Part shown: one piece after another, positions 42,001-50,955 of the stretch | Layout: each line of letters begins with the position of its first letter | How positions within the stretch are numbered: the first letter of the stretch is position 1 | Source: Cepaea nemoralis | Taxonomy: Eukaryota; Mollusca; Gastropoda; Stylommatophora; Helicidae | DNA length: 64,000 bases | Assembly (NCBI GenBank): GCA_014155875.1 | Contig: JACEFZ010012626.1 | Coordinates: 400,001-464,000 of the forward strand | Direction of reading: 5' to 3' | Translations under genes and position numbers: made by a program | Notes under the pieces: generated by a model | The model's database searches: none | What the model saw: only the letters and a program-made list of their open reading frames with translations | What the model was told of the DNA's origin: nothing

Positions 42001-43001
42001 AATTTAACATATAGCAGAATATAATATAATGGAGAATATAAGATATAGTAGAATGTAATATTTAGGAGAATATAATATATAAGAGAATATAACACACATG
42101 AGAATATAATATATAGGAGAATATAACATGAGATAGAATGAAACATACAGAAGAATATAATGTACAGGAAAATATAATATATAGGAGCATATAATATATA
42201 GGAGAATATAATATAGAGGAGAAACTAACATATAGTAGAATATAAATAATAGGAGAATATAACATAAAGGACAATATAACGTATAATAGAATATAACATA
42301 TAATAGAATATAAGATAAAGGGAGTATATAACATATATGAGAATATAACATAAAGGAGAATATATCATATGGTAGAATATAACATATGGAGAATATAGCA
42401 TATAGGACAATATAACGGTGCTGGTTTTTTTCGAAAATAGGTATAAGAGCCGGTCGTTCAGAAAGCAATGGCAAACTATTGAACATAAAATTTGCCCAGG
42501 AATCACGAACAGCGAAAATGCTGGGGTTGACTGCTACGTCATGTGAAGGACATGCAACTTAATTTTTAGAATATATCTTTCTTTCTTTCTTTTTTGTTCG
42601 CTCGCATAAAGGAGAAAATATCATATGGTAGAATAAAACAGATAGGAAAATATAACATATAGGAGGATATAAAATAAAGGACATTGTAACATATGGTGTT
42701 GGAGTGGCCATGTCCTTTCTTTCCCTCACAGACAATTCTGATGTTATTCTTACAATTTTCTGGTGGCCATGTCTATGAAGCTATGCAGGGCTCAGAGCCG
42801 TGTGGTGTGAAATAATATTTTATTAATTAAACTTGGGTCACTATCTTGTCTGGCACATTCACTGATTAATAAGCTCCACTACGGCTTCGTGGCGACAATT
42901 AGCAAGCAACAATACGAAAATGATGTTTGCAAGCACTAACCTTTAGCTGCCATGTGTCCGGTAATTGACCAACACAAGATCAACATTAGCACAGTCCTCA
43001 T
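24026..43001 (-). CDS. CpcT/CpeT-like secreted protein, gene A (six exons joined)
   Basis: Join: 43001-42941, 38476-38337, 34402-34272, 29872-29728, 26338-26223, 24080-24026. All junctions are GT/AG, the phases (1,0,2,0,2) fit throughout, and the total of 648 nt gives 215 residues plus TAA. A signal peptide (MRTVLMLILCWSITG) leads. Then come FLTYITGDCDNQAQ and LFVEQATNG, the TG...N.AQ and VEQA signatures of the CpcT/CpeT family, in bacteria chromophore lyases that attach bilins to phycobiliproteins. SPYVFRH matches the family's PY-F-R end. Length fits the family (about 200). The function in an animal is unknown to me; secretion is inferred from the signal peptide. Family recall is from memory and needs a profile search. 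Confidence 0.7.
24143..25003 (+). CDS. Candidate exon of an unknown gene, split by an LN3 LINE
   Basis: A strong acceptor (gtttactctttag) precedes VCALLE. The frame is then interrupted by the LN3 insertion (24162-24789) and resumes at the duplicated site with ENNSNCTKEQMVKISEC and KLFVLYGGENVDTRLLKDSC, staying open to 25001-25003. With the LINE and one copy of its 11-bp duplication removed, a single phase-0 frame runs through. The exon's donor is unclear. It lies antisense in intron 5 of gene A. I know no family. Confidence 0.35.
24162..24789 (+). mobile_element. LN3 LINE, 5'-truncated, 11-bp target duplication
   Basis: The duplication attacttgaaa flanks it (24151-24161 and 24790-24800). The tail is gatggatggatgg. 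The coding frame to the stop at 24776-24778 is intact: YLGTVITSDG, LLYGCEAWTM, RRRQSQFFGHVMRR, TTGKIEGNRPRGRP. It begins after the RT catalytic box. It serves as the empty-site reference for the hAT-like element at 8418-11505. Confidence 0.85.
25010..25905. repeat. Degenerate CAACCAATCAACC-type repeat array
   Basis: About 0.9 kb of caac, caat and aacc words without a fixed period, the complementary composition to 12900-13380. Confidence 0.8.
25912..26185 (+). mobile_element. SINE2, near full length
   Basis: Box A (tggctgaatggat) and box B (gtttcaacccc) are clear; the body ends gcgagcgagcgcc plus a short A-run. A short tgatac occurs on both sides, a possible target duplication. Confidence 0.7.
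26223..26338 (-). CDS. Gene A exon 5
   Basis: The acceptor tatatatttcag precedes 116 bp (38 codons plus GG) before GTATGT. It encodes KHPYLIITYTCDFDAVVF and SPYVFRHAPP. It enters in phase 0, matching exon 4's exit, and its two remaining bases are completed by exon 6. Two Cys here (YTC, QKC) may pair with those in exons 2 and 4. Confidence 0.75.
26345..28690. other. Intron 4 of gene A: low-repeat, no gene seen
   Basis: This is the least repetitive stretch of the window. ORFs are short and without motifs; none has convincing splice sites. Confidence 0.45.
28699..28967 (-). other. Open frame with overlapping AATAAA, possible exon
   Basis: A minus-strand frame with CDDSVTWGVVIPSRA and YKQALDALSESAFTLHQIA ends at TAA, directly overlapping AATAAA (about 28694-28700). 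It resembles a terminal exon but lies within intron 4 of gene A on the same strand. It might be an alternative 3' exon or chance. I recognise no family. Confidence 0.25.
28970..29727. other. Unassigned intronic sequence
   Basis: Nothing recognisable on either strand. Confidence 0.35.
29728..29872 (-). CDS. Gene A exon 4
   Basis: The acceptor accatctattaaag and donor GTAAGT border 145 bp. One base completes Lys, then 48 codons follow, including FGTYKLDQIS, SDDQCVASFDLVGQGF and GIYPNC. In CpcT/CpeT proteins this region carries a Cys, then G-x-F-x-G, then a second Cys, as seen here. The plus-strand exon at 6627-6771 is its paralogue. Confidence 0.75.
30025..30760 (-). pseudogene. LN1-related LINE C-terminal fragment, split by a MITE
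   Basis: Minus-strand reading gives TDWLGLHRGWGMADIVMTL on the 5' side of the MITE, then NQIVPGTISIGN and EHVWECPEC to the end near 30040. The tail is a degenerate AACTC/ACTCA repeat. Stops are present. The hAT MITE (30213-30589) cuts it. Confidence 0.6.
30213..30589. mobile_element. hAT-type MITE, complete, diverged
   Basis: Termini are CAGTGGTTCTCAAA and GTTGAGAACTACTG. Flanking 8-mers atctagga and ctccaggc agree at only five of eight positions, so the target duplication has decayed. The interior matches 55087-55512. Confidence 0.75.
30761..31192. other. Unassigned
   Basis: A plus-strand frame ending at 31190-31192 (SAICHLCGKSRLREIV) has no clear family. No splice sites are convincing. 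Confidence 0.3.
31193..31400 (-). mobile_element. SINE1 fragments (reverse, partly duplicated)
   Basis: A reversed SINE1 body (aaaggacatagcagtcaact, ttctgaaagcccggc) is followed by repeats of its gttcagtagtt...cattgctttctgaac...gtaacattgta part at 31344 and again at 31797-31850. Confidence 0.55.
31447..31480. repeat. (CA)n microsatellite
   Basis: Short cacacac run next to SINE2. Confidence 0.8.
31498..31795 (-). mobile_element. SINE2 (reverse)
   Basis: Reads from the reversed terminal cgctcgctcgc to the tRNA-like end (ggggttgaacccc, cattcgctcatgctgacc), near full length. Confidence 0.7.
31866..33981 (+). mobile_element. LN1 copy 2, 5'-truncated, 14-bp target duplication
   Basis: The duplication agaaaccaaggttg occurs at 31853-31866 and 33982-33995. 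The 3' end is the same CTAA tail as copy 1 (33962-33981). Sequence begins within the RT domain. It lies in intron 3 of gene A, inserted antisense to the gene. Confidence 0.9.
31867..33954 (+). CDS. RT (from motif 2) to RNase H of LN1 copy 2, open
   Basis: An uninterrupted frame of about 695 codons contains IDLEDAYNRV, LPQGSPLSP, SYADDILVY, YTDGSVV and PGHAGVQGNERAD. By eye only about 14 residues differ from copy 1, so the two copies are young relatives. It has no ATG start and no endonuclease, so it cannot be autonomous. Confidence 0.85.
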   Translation, partial: SASIKEEWLHSYLIPLPKPDKDHKKIQGYRIITMHNTIGKLLEKVIARKISSQLERQGVFPPTLGGYRPKRETWTNAAVFAHDVYEGFHSGTETVAAAIDLEDAYNRVPLDFLLFQLLELDVSPFLLSWIAAALYQRKVVFRCGSWTSEPTTIYPGLPQGSPLSPVLFNAYTVRITSEQITGPGRTLSYADDILVYRQGKDREEVAVELQTELNRISTLCDEAGAMVNPTKATVTWFSLNNHIVNNPTPTVMLCSETVERTQAMNYLGIRFDRSLAYNVHIDQVITKAKRGLAAMRVMAAANCEQRHLCLLYEGLVMSVLEYAMAFLTLSHKQIERMERIQNEAMRIILGCTRDTACRAMRYLLDFPTIEERIQVCRARAYLRINANTQHPLHSEIRKVKGSGLKRGRSWMGQAEDILQQVCSLEDLEPGEEWVQVPTDFCTSFSVCIQLDRKCRQENPAAVEAEVQALIFENSLDGDAVIYTDGSVVRHVRSSWAFTARAGGRIVKEDSGAFTETTSSLTMEVMAVSKAITWLETQTFTRACFLSDSMNMIKRIEEGSIRREWLLPLKRSRLAKISFIFVPGHAGVQGNERADKLAGEATVEGGRAMDQADILNALREVRLLREPSDDCESTTMARLREQQIKRGVAKQEHYAGSQRRLINQHRTGVVSRYTLRDLLRRGSEHLWTEWFDVQRG
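33996..34270. repeat. Minisatellite, about 36 bp unit, abutting gene A exon 3 donor
   Basis: Units such as cattctgatgtaaaacattcaggtcggcacacaca recur about seven times. Right at its end lies the donor of exon 3 (GTATGT on the minus strand, 34266-34271). Confidence 0.75.
34272..34402 (-). CDS. Gene A exon 3
   Basis: The acceptor ttttcatgtttccag and donor GTATGT border 131 bp (43 codons plus AA). It encodes GVILFVEQATNGVIKFF and the strand MKLYNFINVPSS. VEQA followed by an aromatic/basic strand is the core signature of CpcT/CpeT. Entry in phase 0 fits exon 2. Confidence 0.75.
34500..34855 (+). mobile_element. Dispersed repeat ending in AATAAA and a GTTC tail
   Basis: A TG-rich 5' part continues through gaagggccgaatgtaagacg and tgaccctttgaaaataaagttcgttcgttc. 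A reversed copy lies at 58149-58440. The tandem GTTC end and poly(A)-like AATAAA suggest the 3' UTR of a LINE or a SINE; I cannot assign it. Confidence 0.55.
34856..35010 (-). pseudogene. LINE C-terminal fragment
   Basis: Reversed translation gives HKRWSDGIKNNLKEINTK, the usual last helices of a LINE ORF. A related fragment lies at 35500-35790 on the plus strand. Confidence 0.5.
35061..35093. repeat. (GTTT)n microsatellite
   Basis: About eight tgtt/gttt units next to SINE2. Confidence 0.8.
35094..35395 (-). mobile_element. SINE2 (reverse)
   Basis: Reversed SINE2 from gcgctcgctcgc to the tRNA-like end (ggttaaacccgatacc, ctattcggccaagctgac). Confidence 0.65.
35500..36060 (+). pseudogene. Decayed LINE 3' ends
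   Basis: Plus-strand traces include IKWSGHLSRYP then GWSDGIKNNL-like sequence (35500-35790), and a second trace near 35860-35980 (RTLRISWIKKK). Many stops; only C-terminal RT-flanking regions. Confidence 0.45.
36085..36555 (+). pseudogene. LN3 LINE, decayed 3' portion
   Basis: About 470 bp align with 24320-24780 (cagtcacaattgtttgggca, ctgatccacgac) with several indels and stops. The tail is reduced to ataatgg. Confidence 0.65.
36560..37004. other. Unassigned intronic sequence
   Basis: No gene or repeat recognised. Confidence 0.35.
37005..38336. repeat. 31-bp satellite, about 43 copies, abutting gene A exon 2 donor
   Basis: The monomer is ggatccaatgatgggcgggg plus cgtcacttact. Each unit has a BamHI site and a GC-box-like GGGCGGGGC. 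On the minus strand each unit reads GGATCCA-GTAAGT, the same as the end of exon 2 with its donor, so the array multiplies a splice donor. The array ends exactly at that donor. Confidence 0.9.
38337..38476 (-). CDS. Gene A exon 2
   Basis: 140 bp between an acceptor (cattaaacag) and a GTAAGT donor; two bases complete Val, then 46 codons. It encodes SKNVLDFLTYITGDCDNQAQ and LVQVRVRRVHV. F-x-x-x-TG-x-x-x-N-x-AQ followed by a strand with V-x-V is typical of CpcT/CpeT N-termini. Both ends touch satellites whose monomers copy the junctions, so the exact donor used is ambiguous. Confidence 0.7.
38477..39205. repeat. 26-bp satellite, about 28 copies, abutting gene A exon 2 acceptor
   Basis: The monomer is acactgtttaatgacacata plus tagaca. 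On the minus strand units carrying cattaaacagTGCTGTC copy the acceptor and first seven exon bases. Units nearer 39200 are longer and more varied (agagagacaac). Confidence 0.9.
39378..39521 (-). mobile_element. SINE4, 144 bp, 12-bp target duplication
   Basis: The duplication taaacgaaaatt flanks it (39366-39377 and 39522-39533). Read on the minus strand it ends gaacgcagcagaagaag, like the 3' end of LN6 (gaacgctgaagaagaag), which suggests LN6 machinery moved it. A T-rich tract lies at 39402-39413. Confidence 0.65.
39720..41095 (-). mobile_element. LN7 LINE, 5'-truncated, ATGA tail
   Basis: The reversed tail cattcattcattc (39726-39738) ends the element; ttatct occurs at both borders (39720-39725, 41090-41095). 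It splits the LN3-related LINE. Confidence 0.75.
39736..41089 (-). pseudogene. Reverse transcriptase of LN7, broken
   Basis: Reading the minus strand: YRTVALISHASK, a TGA where related RTs have a sense codon near 40906, then FVDYSKECDCV, RQGVRHGCVLSPYLFN, catalytic IRFADDTVLL, FEYLGSLIT, a frameshift near 40200, YACETWTLT and GKRGRGRPKRRR, with the stop near 39736. Endonuclease is missing. Confidence 0.75.
41580..41790. other. Unassigned
   Basis: Nothing recognised. Confidence 0.35.
41800..42690. repeat. AT-rich minisatellite (gagaatataacatatag), split by SINE1
   Basis: Units of about 17 bp such as ggagaatataacatata fill 41800-42420 and resume at 42604-42690. Long frames rich in Y, I, L and S are artefacts. 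Confidence 0.8.
42425..42600 (+). mobile_element. SINE1 3' portion
   Basis: The body (gagccggtcgttcagaaagc, aatgctggggttgactgcta) ends in a T-rich, ctttctttc-bearing tail. It interrupts the AT-rich minisatellite. Confidence 0.6.
42941..43001 (-). CDS. Gene A exon 1 (signal peptide)
   Basis: ATG at 43001 with A at -3 starts MRTVLMLILCWSITGHMAAK, one base remaining before GTTAGT. One basic residue, a hydrophobic core and small residues at the end suit a signal peptide cut near GHMA. The frame is open upstream with further ATGs (43034, 43145), so the start is an inference. A weak TTTATAAT lies about 110 bp upstream. Confidence 0.65.
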
Positions 43002-43424
43002 TGTCCACCTACTGGACGAAATATCATCAATCATTGAGAAAATAACAGCTGCAGTCACAAACACACCACTAAGGCTTGATTCAACAACAAAGCCAGGTAC
43101 TATTTCAAGCGAATTATAAATGCTAATTGTGTGTAAGTAAGTCATGTTAGCTTAAGGGATGTTGAGACTCAGAGCTGCCTAATTCCTCTGTATACCGAGC
43201 GGAGGCTTTGAAATCAGCCTCGGGGGTTGCAAATCAGTTATGACTACTATGTTTATGGTAAATTAATAAAGACGGCAAGCTTCATACTGACCCCTTCACC
43301 GATAGAGAACTCATTTATCTGAACTATGTTTATTTTCTTAGCTCATTATGAACTCAAGATTATTCCATACACGTGCTGTTTCTGCTAGTAGTATTGGCTG
43401 CTACTGGGGAGTGCACGGGACTGC
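43002..43424 (-). promoter_or_regulatory. Presumed upstream region of gene A
   Basis: This stretch lies just 5' of exon 1 and is free of recognised repeats up to the SINE2 at 43425. It should contain the 5' UTR and promoter, but only a weak TATA-like word near 43112-43119 is visible. Confidence 0.3.
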
Positions 43425-43645
43425 TGTTTGCGTGCGGATTAGCTTTCCCTGTTACTAATGTCCCTCGCCATCAGGCGAACCCACTCCGACTTCCGATGTA
43501 CTTGCAATGTATGTCCTCAAGTCAAGGACGAGAAGTCAACATTATAGTTCGAATGACCGGTGTGTAGTTGAACCCGCTACCTCGACATCAGCGTACCAGA
43601 CATTTACCAGCGAGCGCTAGTATCCGATCAGTCATTCTGATGCTC
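43425..43645 (-). mobile_element. SINE2 (reverse), diverged
   Basis: gtgcggattagctttccctg, ccatcaggcgaacccactcc and gttgaacccgctacctcgac match reversed SINE2. Confidence 0.6.
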
Positions 43646-44373
43646 GTTAATCTGTAGAAAGTGGGGATAGCGTCAAATATACAATAGCCTATAGTGCGAT
43701 GGACGGGATCGTCTACTTACTTGACTGATTGTCACAGTTAATAGTTGGGAACATGTCCGGCTCCTGCACTGTACCCATGTTCTGGAGCTACGTGTGCGAC
43801 GAATTCAATGTACATTTATCGTTATAGATACAGTCACTTGGTCATTTTATAGATACAATAATTATCTATGTTATAGATACAGTCACTTGGTCATTTTATA
43901 GATACAATAATTATCTATGTTATAGATACAGTCACTTGGTCATTTTATAGATACAATAATTATCTATGTTATACATACAGTCACTTGGTCATTTTATAGA
44001 TACAATAATTATCTATGTTATACATACAGTCACTTGGTCATTTTATAGATACAATAATTATCTATGTTATACATACAGTCACTTGGTCATTTTATAGATA
44101 CAATAATTATCTATGTTATAGATACAGTCACTTGGTCATTTTATATATACAATAATTATCTATGTTATAGATACAGTCACTTGGTCATTTTATAGATACA
44201 ATAATTATCTATGTTATAGATACAGTCACTTGGTCATTTTATAGATACAATAATTATCTATGTTATAGATACAGTCACTTGGTCATTTTATAGATACAAT
44301 AATTATCTATGTTATAGATACAGTCACTTGGTCATTTTATAGATACAATAATTATCTATGTTATAGATACAGT

Positions 44374-45093
<720 letters not shown>

Positions 45094-45189
45094 AGATACA
45101 GTCACTTGGTCATTTTATAGATACAATAATTATCTATGTTATAGATACAGTCACTTGGTCATTTTATAGATGCAATAATTATCTATGTT

Positions 45190-48100
45190 GGGGGGTACGG
45201 GGTGTCAGGCATTGGTAGCACCTTTGGTAAGGATGGCTCTCATGTCCTTTCAGGACCCATCCCCCACTGGTCCAAGTCTGACACCCAGCTCGTGCCTGTG
45301 GCTCCTATTAGCTGTCAGCATGCGACAGCGGCCACCCCCCGGGCAACAGCTGTGAGAGGCTGGCTAAACCAGGCATGGGTATCCGATTTGGTGTCAAACC
45401 AAGTGATAAACAAGGGTATGCCTACCCAGCATGTGAAGACAGGATTCGGCAGACTGCGCGGAAGAAATCATTCCTGATTCAACGGGCAAGACGGCGTTTA
45501 CCTGCAAAGCGTTGTGGAACGTAATGAGCACGGCAAGGCACGTAGAGCGCCCTGGTCATCCACTGCACCTGTATTCGTCTCCAATCGTCTCGACTTGTCT
45601 TGCCACTGGACTCAGATGGACTCAGGCTAGAGAGTGAGGTCGACGAATTGCGCAACTCTTCCTCACTTTAATCCAAGTCATCGCGCAAGTCATTCTTCAT
45701 CCAACGTCACAGATCACTTTCAAGCCCTGTGGCGATGGGCGAGCGGCAAGGCGGCAGGCGTGGGTACGCTGGCAGCCGTAGTCGCAGACCTGCACACAGG
45801 CGGCTCAGGCCATATGGTCGTCTTCTACTGACCGGAGCAGCAGTGGAATTCGGCAGCCCCCTGAGCGACTGAGCAGCCCTCTATAGGAACACACTGCTCA
45901 CCTCCATAGCATGAGGAAGGGGCTAGAAAAGGTGCCCTAAACATTTTCTGCTTCATCACTACCTAACCAGCTAGCCGCGGTTGGTGGGTACCCTAACTGC
46001 GGTCGACATACAAAGAAAGATAAAACAATCAAAGCTAAAAGAGTAAACCATATTCCCTTAACAATTGGAACTTGGAATGTACGCACCCTACTTGACAGAG
46101 ACGGCGCGTCGGGTCCAGAGAGACGAACAGCACTGATTTGGAGAGAGCTGGGTAGGCACAACATCGACATTGCAGCCTTGAGCGAGACACGACTTGCAGA
46201 AGAAGGCCAAATCTGTGAAATTGGTGCCGGCTACACATTTTTCTGGAGTGGAAGGAAAAGCTGGAATTAGCTGGATTTCCAAAGGCTATAAACGACAGGC
46301 TCATGACCATGAAGTTGCCTCTGCTGAATGGAAGGAAGCACGCAACCATTGTGAGTGTCTACGCACCAACTATGACCAACGAAGATGATGTCAAGAACAA
46401 GTTTTATGAGGACCTGCACAATGTATTAACATCTGCTCCCAAAGGAGACAAACTTATACTCCTTGGGGATTTCAATGCCAGAGTAGGCACGGACACCACC
46501 TCTTGGAGTGGCATTATTGGAAAGCATGGAGTCGGAAATTGTAACAGCAATGGACTCCGCCTCCTTCAGACATGTGCCGAACATGATCTCCTGATTACGA
46601 ACACAATTTTCCGTCTCCCCATGAGAAATAGGACATCGTGGATGCACCCTCGCTCGAAACACTGGCACCTCATTGACTATGTCATCGTCAGGAGGAGTGA
46701 CAGACAAGACGTTCGAGTGACACAATCCATGTCTGGTGCCGAATGTTGGACAGACCATCGTCTCATTGTCTCGAAAATGAACATCCACATCAGGCCACCA
46801 CGGCGTCCTCAAGGGGCGAAAATGCAAACAAAGCTAAATGTCACCCGCCTAAACAGCAAGAAAATGCAGCAGTCGTTTGAAAATATGCTGGAAGACTGCC
46901 TCAAGCCCAATGCTGAAGCTAAACAGGATACAGAAACAGAATGGAGAGCCCTAAAGGACACAATTTACAACACTGCTATGGAAATCCTGGGTCCAGCCCC
47001 CCGAAAGCATAAAGACTGGTTTGATGAAAATTCCGAAGACATCAACCAATTGCTGGCCGAGAAACATCTTCTCCTCAAGGCACATTTGAATGACCCAAAG
47101 TCAACATCAAAAAAAGATGCTTTCAAGAACATTCAGAGAGTAGTGCAGCAGAAACTTCGGAACATGCAGGACTCCTGGCTGAGCAGCAAAGCTGATGAAA
47201 TTTAGGGCTTTGCTGACAGACATGATATGAAAAACTTCTACGACTCACTGAAAGCGGTCTATGGTCCTTCATCACCAGGCATAGTTCCCCTCCTCAGTGC
47301 AGACGGGGGAACATTGGTCACTGATAAGAAAGAAATTCTCCAAAGCTGGGCAGAGCATTTCAGCAAAATCTTAAATGCAACTTCCTTCTTCGATGATGAA
47401 ACCATCAACTGCCTTCCTCAAGTTCCCACCAATGAGACACTTGATGACCTGCCAACCATAGTGGAAATAAACAAAGCCGTCCAGCAACTCTCCAGCGGCA
47501 AGGCACCTGGTCCTGACTCCATCCCAGCAGAGATATACAAAGCACCTGGTCCTGACTCCATCCCAGCAGAGATATACAAGGCTGGTGGGCCGGTCCTAAC
47601 AGAGCAGCTTCACCAAGTCTTCACAAACATATGGATGAACGAGACCATGCCACAAGATTTTAAGGACGCGTCAATAGTCCACCTTTACAAACGTAAAGGA
47701 AACCGCCAATCCTGTGACAACCACCGAGGCATCTCCTTGCTTTCAATTGCAGGGAAGATACTCGCCAGAATTCTTCTCAATCGCCTCACAGCCCATCTAG
47801 ATCAAGGTCTTCTTCCTGAGAGTCAATGTGGCTTCAGAAAAGAACGTGGAACTGTTGACATGATTTTCGCTGCAAGGCAGCTGCAAGAGAAATGTCAGGA
47901 ACAGAACTGCGAAATGTTCTCCACTTTCATTGACCTTACCAAGGCTTTTGATACAGTCAGCAGAGAAGGACTGTGGAAGATTATGGCAAAATATGGCTGT
48001 CCACGAAAGTTTGTCCAAATAGTGCGGCTATTTCATGACGGCATGCAGGCAAGAGTACAGGAAAATGGTGAACTGTCTGAACCCTTTCCTGTCACCAATG

Positions 48101-49294
48101 GAGTGAAGCAAGGATGTGTCCTGGCACCAACACTGTTCAGCCTCATGTTTTCAGCCATGTTGATGAATGCCTTCGAGAACGACGACATTGGAATAGACAT
48201 CAACTACCGTATGGATGGAAAGTTATTCAATCTCAGAAGGCTGAAAGCTAAAACCAAAATTAACAGCGGCACCGTCAGAGAGCTCCTGTTTGCTGATGAT
48301 TGCGCTCTATACGCCAACTCATAGGCGGACATGCAACATAATGTTTCAGCTTTCTCACATGCCTGTGCCAACTTTGGGCTCAATATCAACTTGGAGAAGA
48401 CTGTAGTTATGTACCAGCCAGCTCCAGGGAATAATCACACTGTGCCGAATATCAAAGTGAATGATCATAGACTAAGTGTTGTGGACAAATTCACCTATCT
48501 TGGCAGCACCGTGTCACAAGCTGCCACAATCGATGACGAAGTGAATGCAAGAATCTCCAAGGCCAGTGCAGCCTTTGGCAGACTGTACAAGAATGTATGG
48601 GACAGAACTGGAATAAGCCTGCAAACAAAGCTAAAAGTCTACAAAGCAGTTGTATTATCCACACTGCTATATGCTTGTGAAACCTGGACTGTTTATCAGC
48701 GACACGCTAGGAAATTAAACCACTTCCACACAGTCTGCCTAAGGAAACTACTGAATATTAAATGGCAAGACAAGATTCCAGACACTGAAGTCCTAGAAAG
48801 AGCATCCATGCCTAGTGTCCACACTCTACTGATGAAGAATCAGATTCGCTGGGCTGGTCACTTGACTCGCATGCCAGATCACAGGCTCCCTAAACGAATT
48901 TTCTACAGCGAACTGCGTTGTCATAAACGCTCCCAAGGTGGCCAGAGGAAACGTTTTAAAGACACTCTGAAAATTTCACTGAATGCTTTTGGAATTCATC
49001 ATGACACCTGGGAGGCTGCAGCCAGAGACCGAAATTCGTGGCGTGCATCATTGCGCAAAGGTGCAGTCATATGTGAGTCAACCAGGACTGCAAGAGCTGT
49101 GAAGTAAAATGCAGGACAGAAAAACCACTGCAGGAAATCCTCCTCCAGAGACGTCAAGCATTCTTTGCCCACATTGTCAAAGAATATTTCGAGCCAAAAT
49201 AGGCCTTATCAGCCATCTTAGAACCCACGGCTCCACACCTTCAACCCTACTGGATGAAATGAATGGTCATCATCATTCTTGATGGACAAACAAC
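45190..49294 (+). mobile_element. LN2 LINE, about 4.1 kb, near full length
   Basis: The 13-bp duplication aattatctatgtt flanks it (45177-45189, 49295-49307). A G-rich 5' end and a GC-rich UTR of about 0.85 kb precede the ORF. The 3' end is short (tgatggacaaacaac). Confidence 0.85.
46025..49282 (+). pseudogene. EN-RT polyprotein with C2H2 finger (LN2), broken
   Basis: Endonuclease: GTWNVRTLL and ALSETRL in one frame (to about 46270), then a frame change with missing residues between FFWSG and GFPKAINDRL, then VSVYAPTM, LGDFNARVG, IDYVIV and WTDHRL. After an in-frame TAG (47203-47205): RT with IDLTKAFDTV, NGVKQGCVLAPTLFS and catalytic LLFADDCAL, a second TAG (48322-48324), YLGSTVS, LLYACETWTV, and after a frameshift near 49105 a finger CPHCQRIF...HLRTH ending at 49280-49282. 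A 39-bp tandem duplication (47503-47580) repeats APGPDSIPAEIYK. The copy is dead. Confidence 0.8.
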
Positions 49295-50578
49295 AATTAT
49301 CTATGTTATAGATACAGTCACTTGGTCATTTTATAGATGCAATAATTATCTATGTTATAGATACAGTCACTTGGTCATTTTATAGATGCAATAATTATCT
49401 ATGTTATAGATACAGTCACTTGGTCATTTTATAGATACAATAATTATCTATGTTATAGATACAGTCACTTGGTCATTTTATAGATGCAATAATTATATAT
49501 GTTATAGATACAGTCACTTGGTCATTTTATAGATGCAATAATTATCTATGTTATAGATACAGTCACTTGGTCATTTTATAGATACAATAATTATCTATGT
49601 TATAGATACAGTCACTTGGTCATTTTATAGATGCAATAATTATCTATGTTATAGATACAGTCACTTGGTCATTTTATAGATACAATAATTATCTATGTTA
49701 TAGATACAGTCACTTGGTCATTTTATAGATGCAATAATTATCTATGTTAAAGATACAGTCACTTGGACATTTTATAGATACAATAATTATCTATGTTATA
49801 GATACAGTCACTTGGTCATTTTATAGATACAATAATTATCTATGTTATAGATGCAGTCACTTGGTCATTTTATAGATACAATAATTATCTATGTTATAGA
49901 TACAGTCACTTGGTCATTTTATAGATACAATAATTATCTATGTTATAGATACAGTCACTTGGTCATTTTATAGATGCAATAATTATCTATGTTATAGATA
50001 CAGTCACTTGGTCATTTTATAGATGCAATAATTATCTATGTTATAGATACAGTCAGTTGGTCATTTTATAGATACAATAATTATCTATGTTATAGATACA
50101 GTCACTTGGTCATTTTATAGATACAATAATTATCTATGTTATAGATACAGTCAGTTGGTCATTTTATAGATACAATAATTATCTATGTTATAGATACAGT
50201 CACTTGGTCATTTTATAGATGCAATAATTATCTATGTTATAGATACAGTCACTTGGTCATTTTATAGATGCAATAATTATCTATGTTATAGATACAGTCA
50301 CTTGGTCATTTTATAGATGCAATAATTATCTATGTTATAGATACAGTCACTTGGTCATTTTATAGATGCAATAATTATCTATGTTATAGATACAGTCACT
50401 TGGTCATTTTATAGATGCAATAATTATCTATGTTATAGATGCAGTCACTTGGTCATTTTATAGATGCAATAATTATCTATGTTATAGATACAGTCACTTG
50501 GTCATTTTATAGATACAATAATTATCTATGTTATAGATACAGTCACTTGGTCATTTTATAGATACAATAATTATCTAT

Positions 50579-50823
50579 ACCGGCTCCGTGGCCGAGGGGT
50601 TAGCAGCTTTCTCAGCTAACCCCGAATACTCTCGTCACGTGACGCGACAAGAATTAGCAGTGGTTCGAATCGCAAAAGTGACTTATGAGAGTATGGAGCC
50701 GGTCGCTCAGAAAGTCGTGGCGTGCTGATGAGCGTAATCTAGCCTAGGAATCAACATACAGCTGAAAGATGCTGGTGTTGACCGCAATATCCTGAAACAG
50801 GATGGAAACGCGGGAAAAAAAAG

Positions 50824-50860
<37 letters not shown>

Positions 50861-50866
50861 AAAGAA
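50579..50866 (+). mobile_element. SINE1, full length, 13-bp target duplication
   Basis: aataattatctat flanks it (50566-50578, 50867-50879). The head has box A-like tggccgaggggttagc and box B-like ggttcgaatcg; the body runs gagccggtcgctcagaaag to cctgaaacaggatgg, with a long A-rich tail (50816-50866). This is the best reference copy; others lie at 5150, 17160, 19055, 21335, 31193, 42425 and 61951. Confidence 0.85.
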
Positions 50867-50955
50867 AATAATTATCTATGTTATAGATACAGTCACTTGG
50901 TCATTTTATAGATACAATAATTATCTATGTTATAGATACAGTCACTTGGTCATTG

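Noticed and set aside
46194..46388. Separate small ORF
   Set aside because: Out-of-frame reading over the endonuclease region of LN2, created by the deletion there.
50579..50680. Functional tRNA gene
   Set aside because: Boxes A and B belong to the SINE1 head; the cloverleaf is not intact and the unit continues to a SINE body with A-tail and target duplication. The same holds for SINE2 and SINE3 heads.
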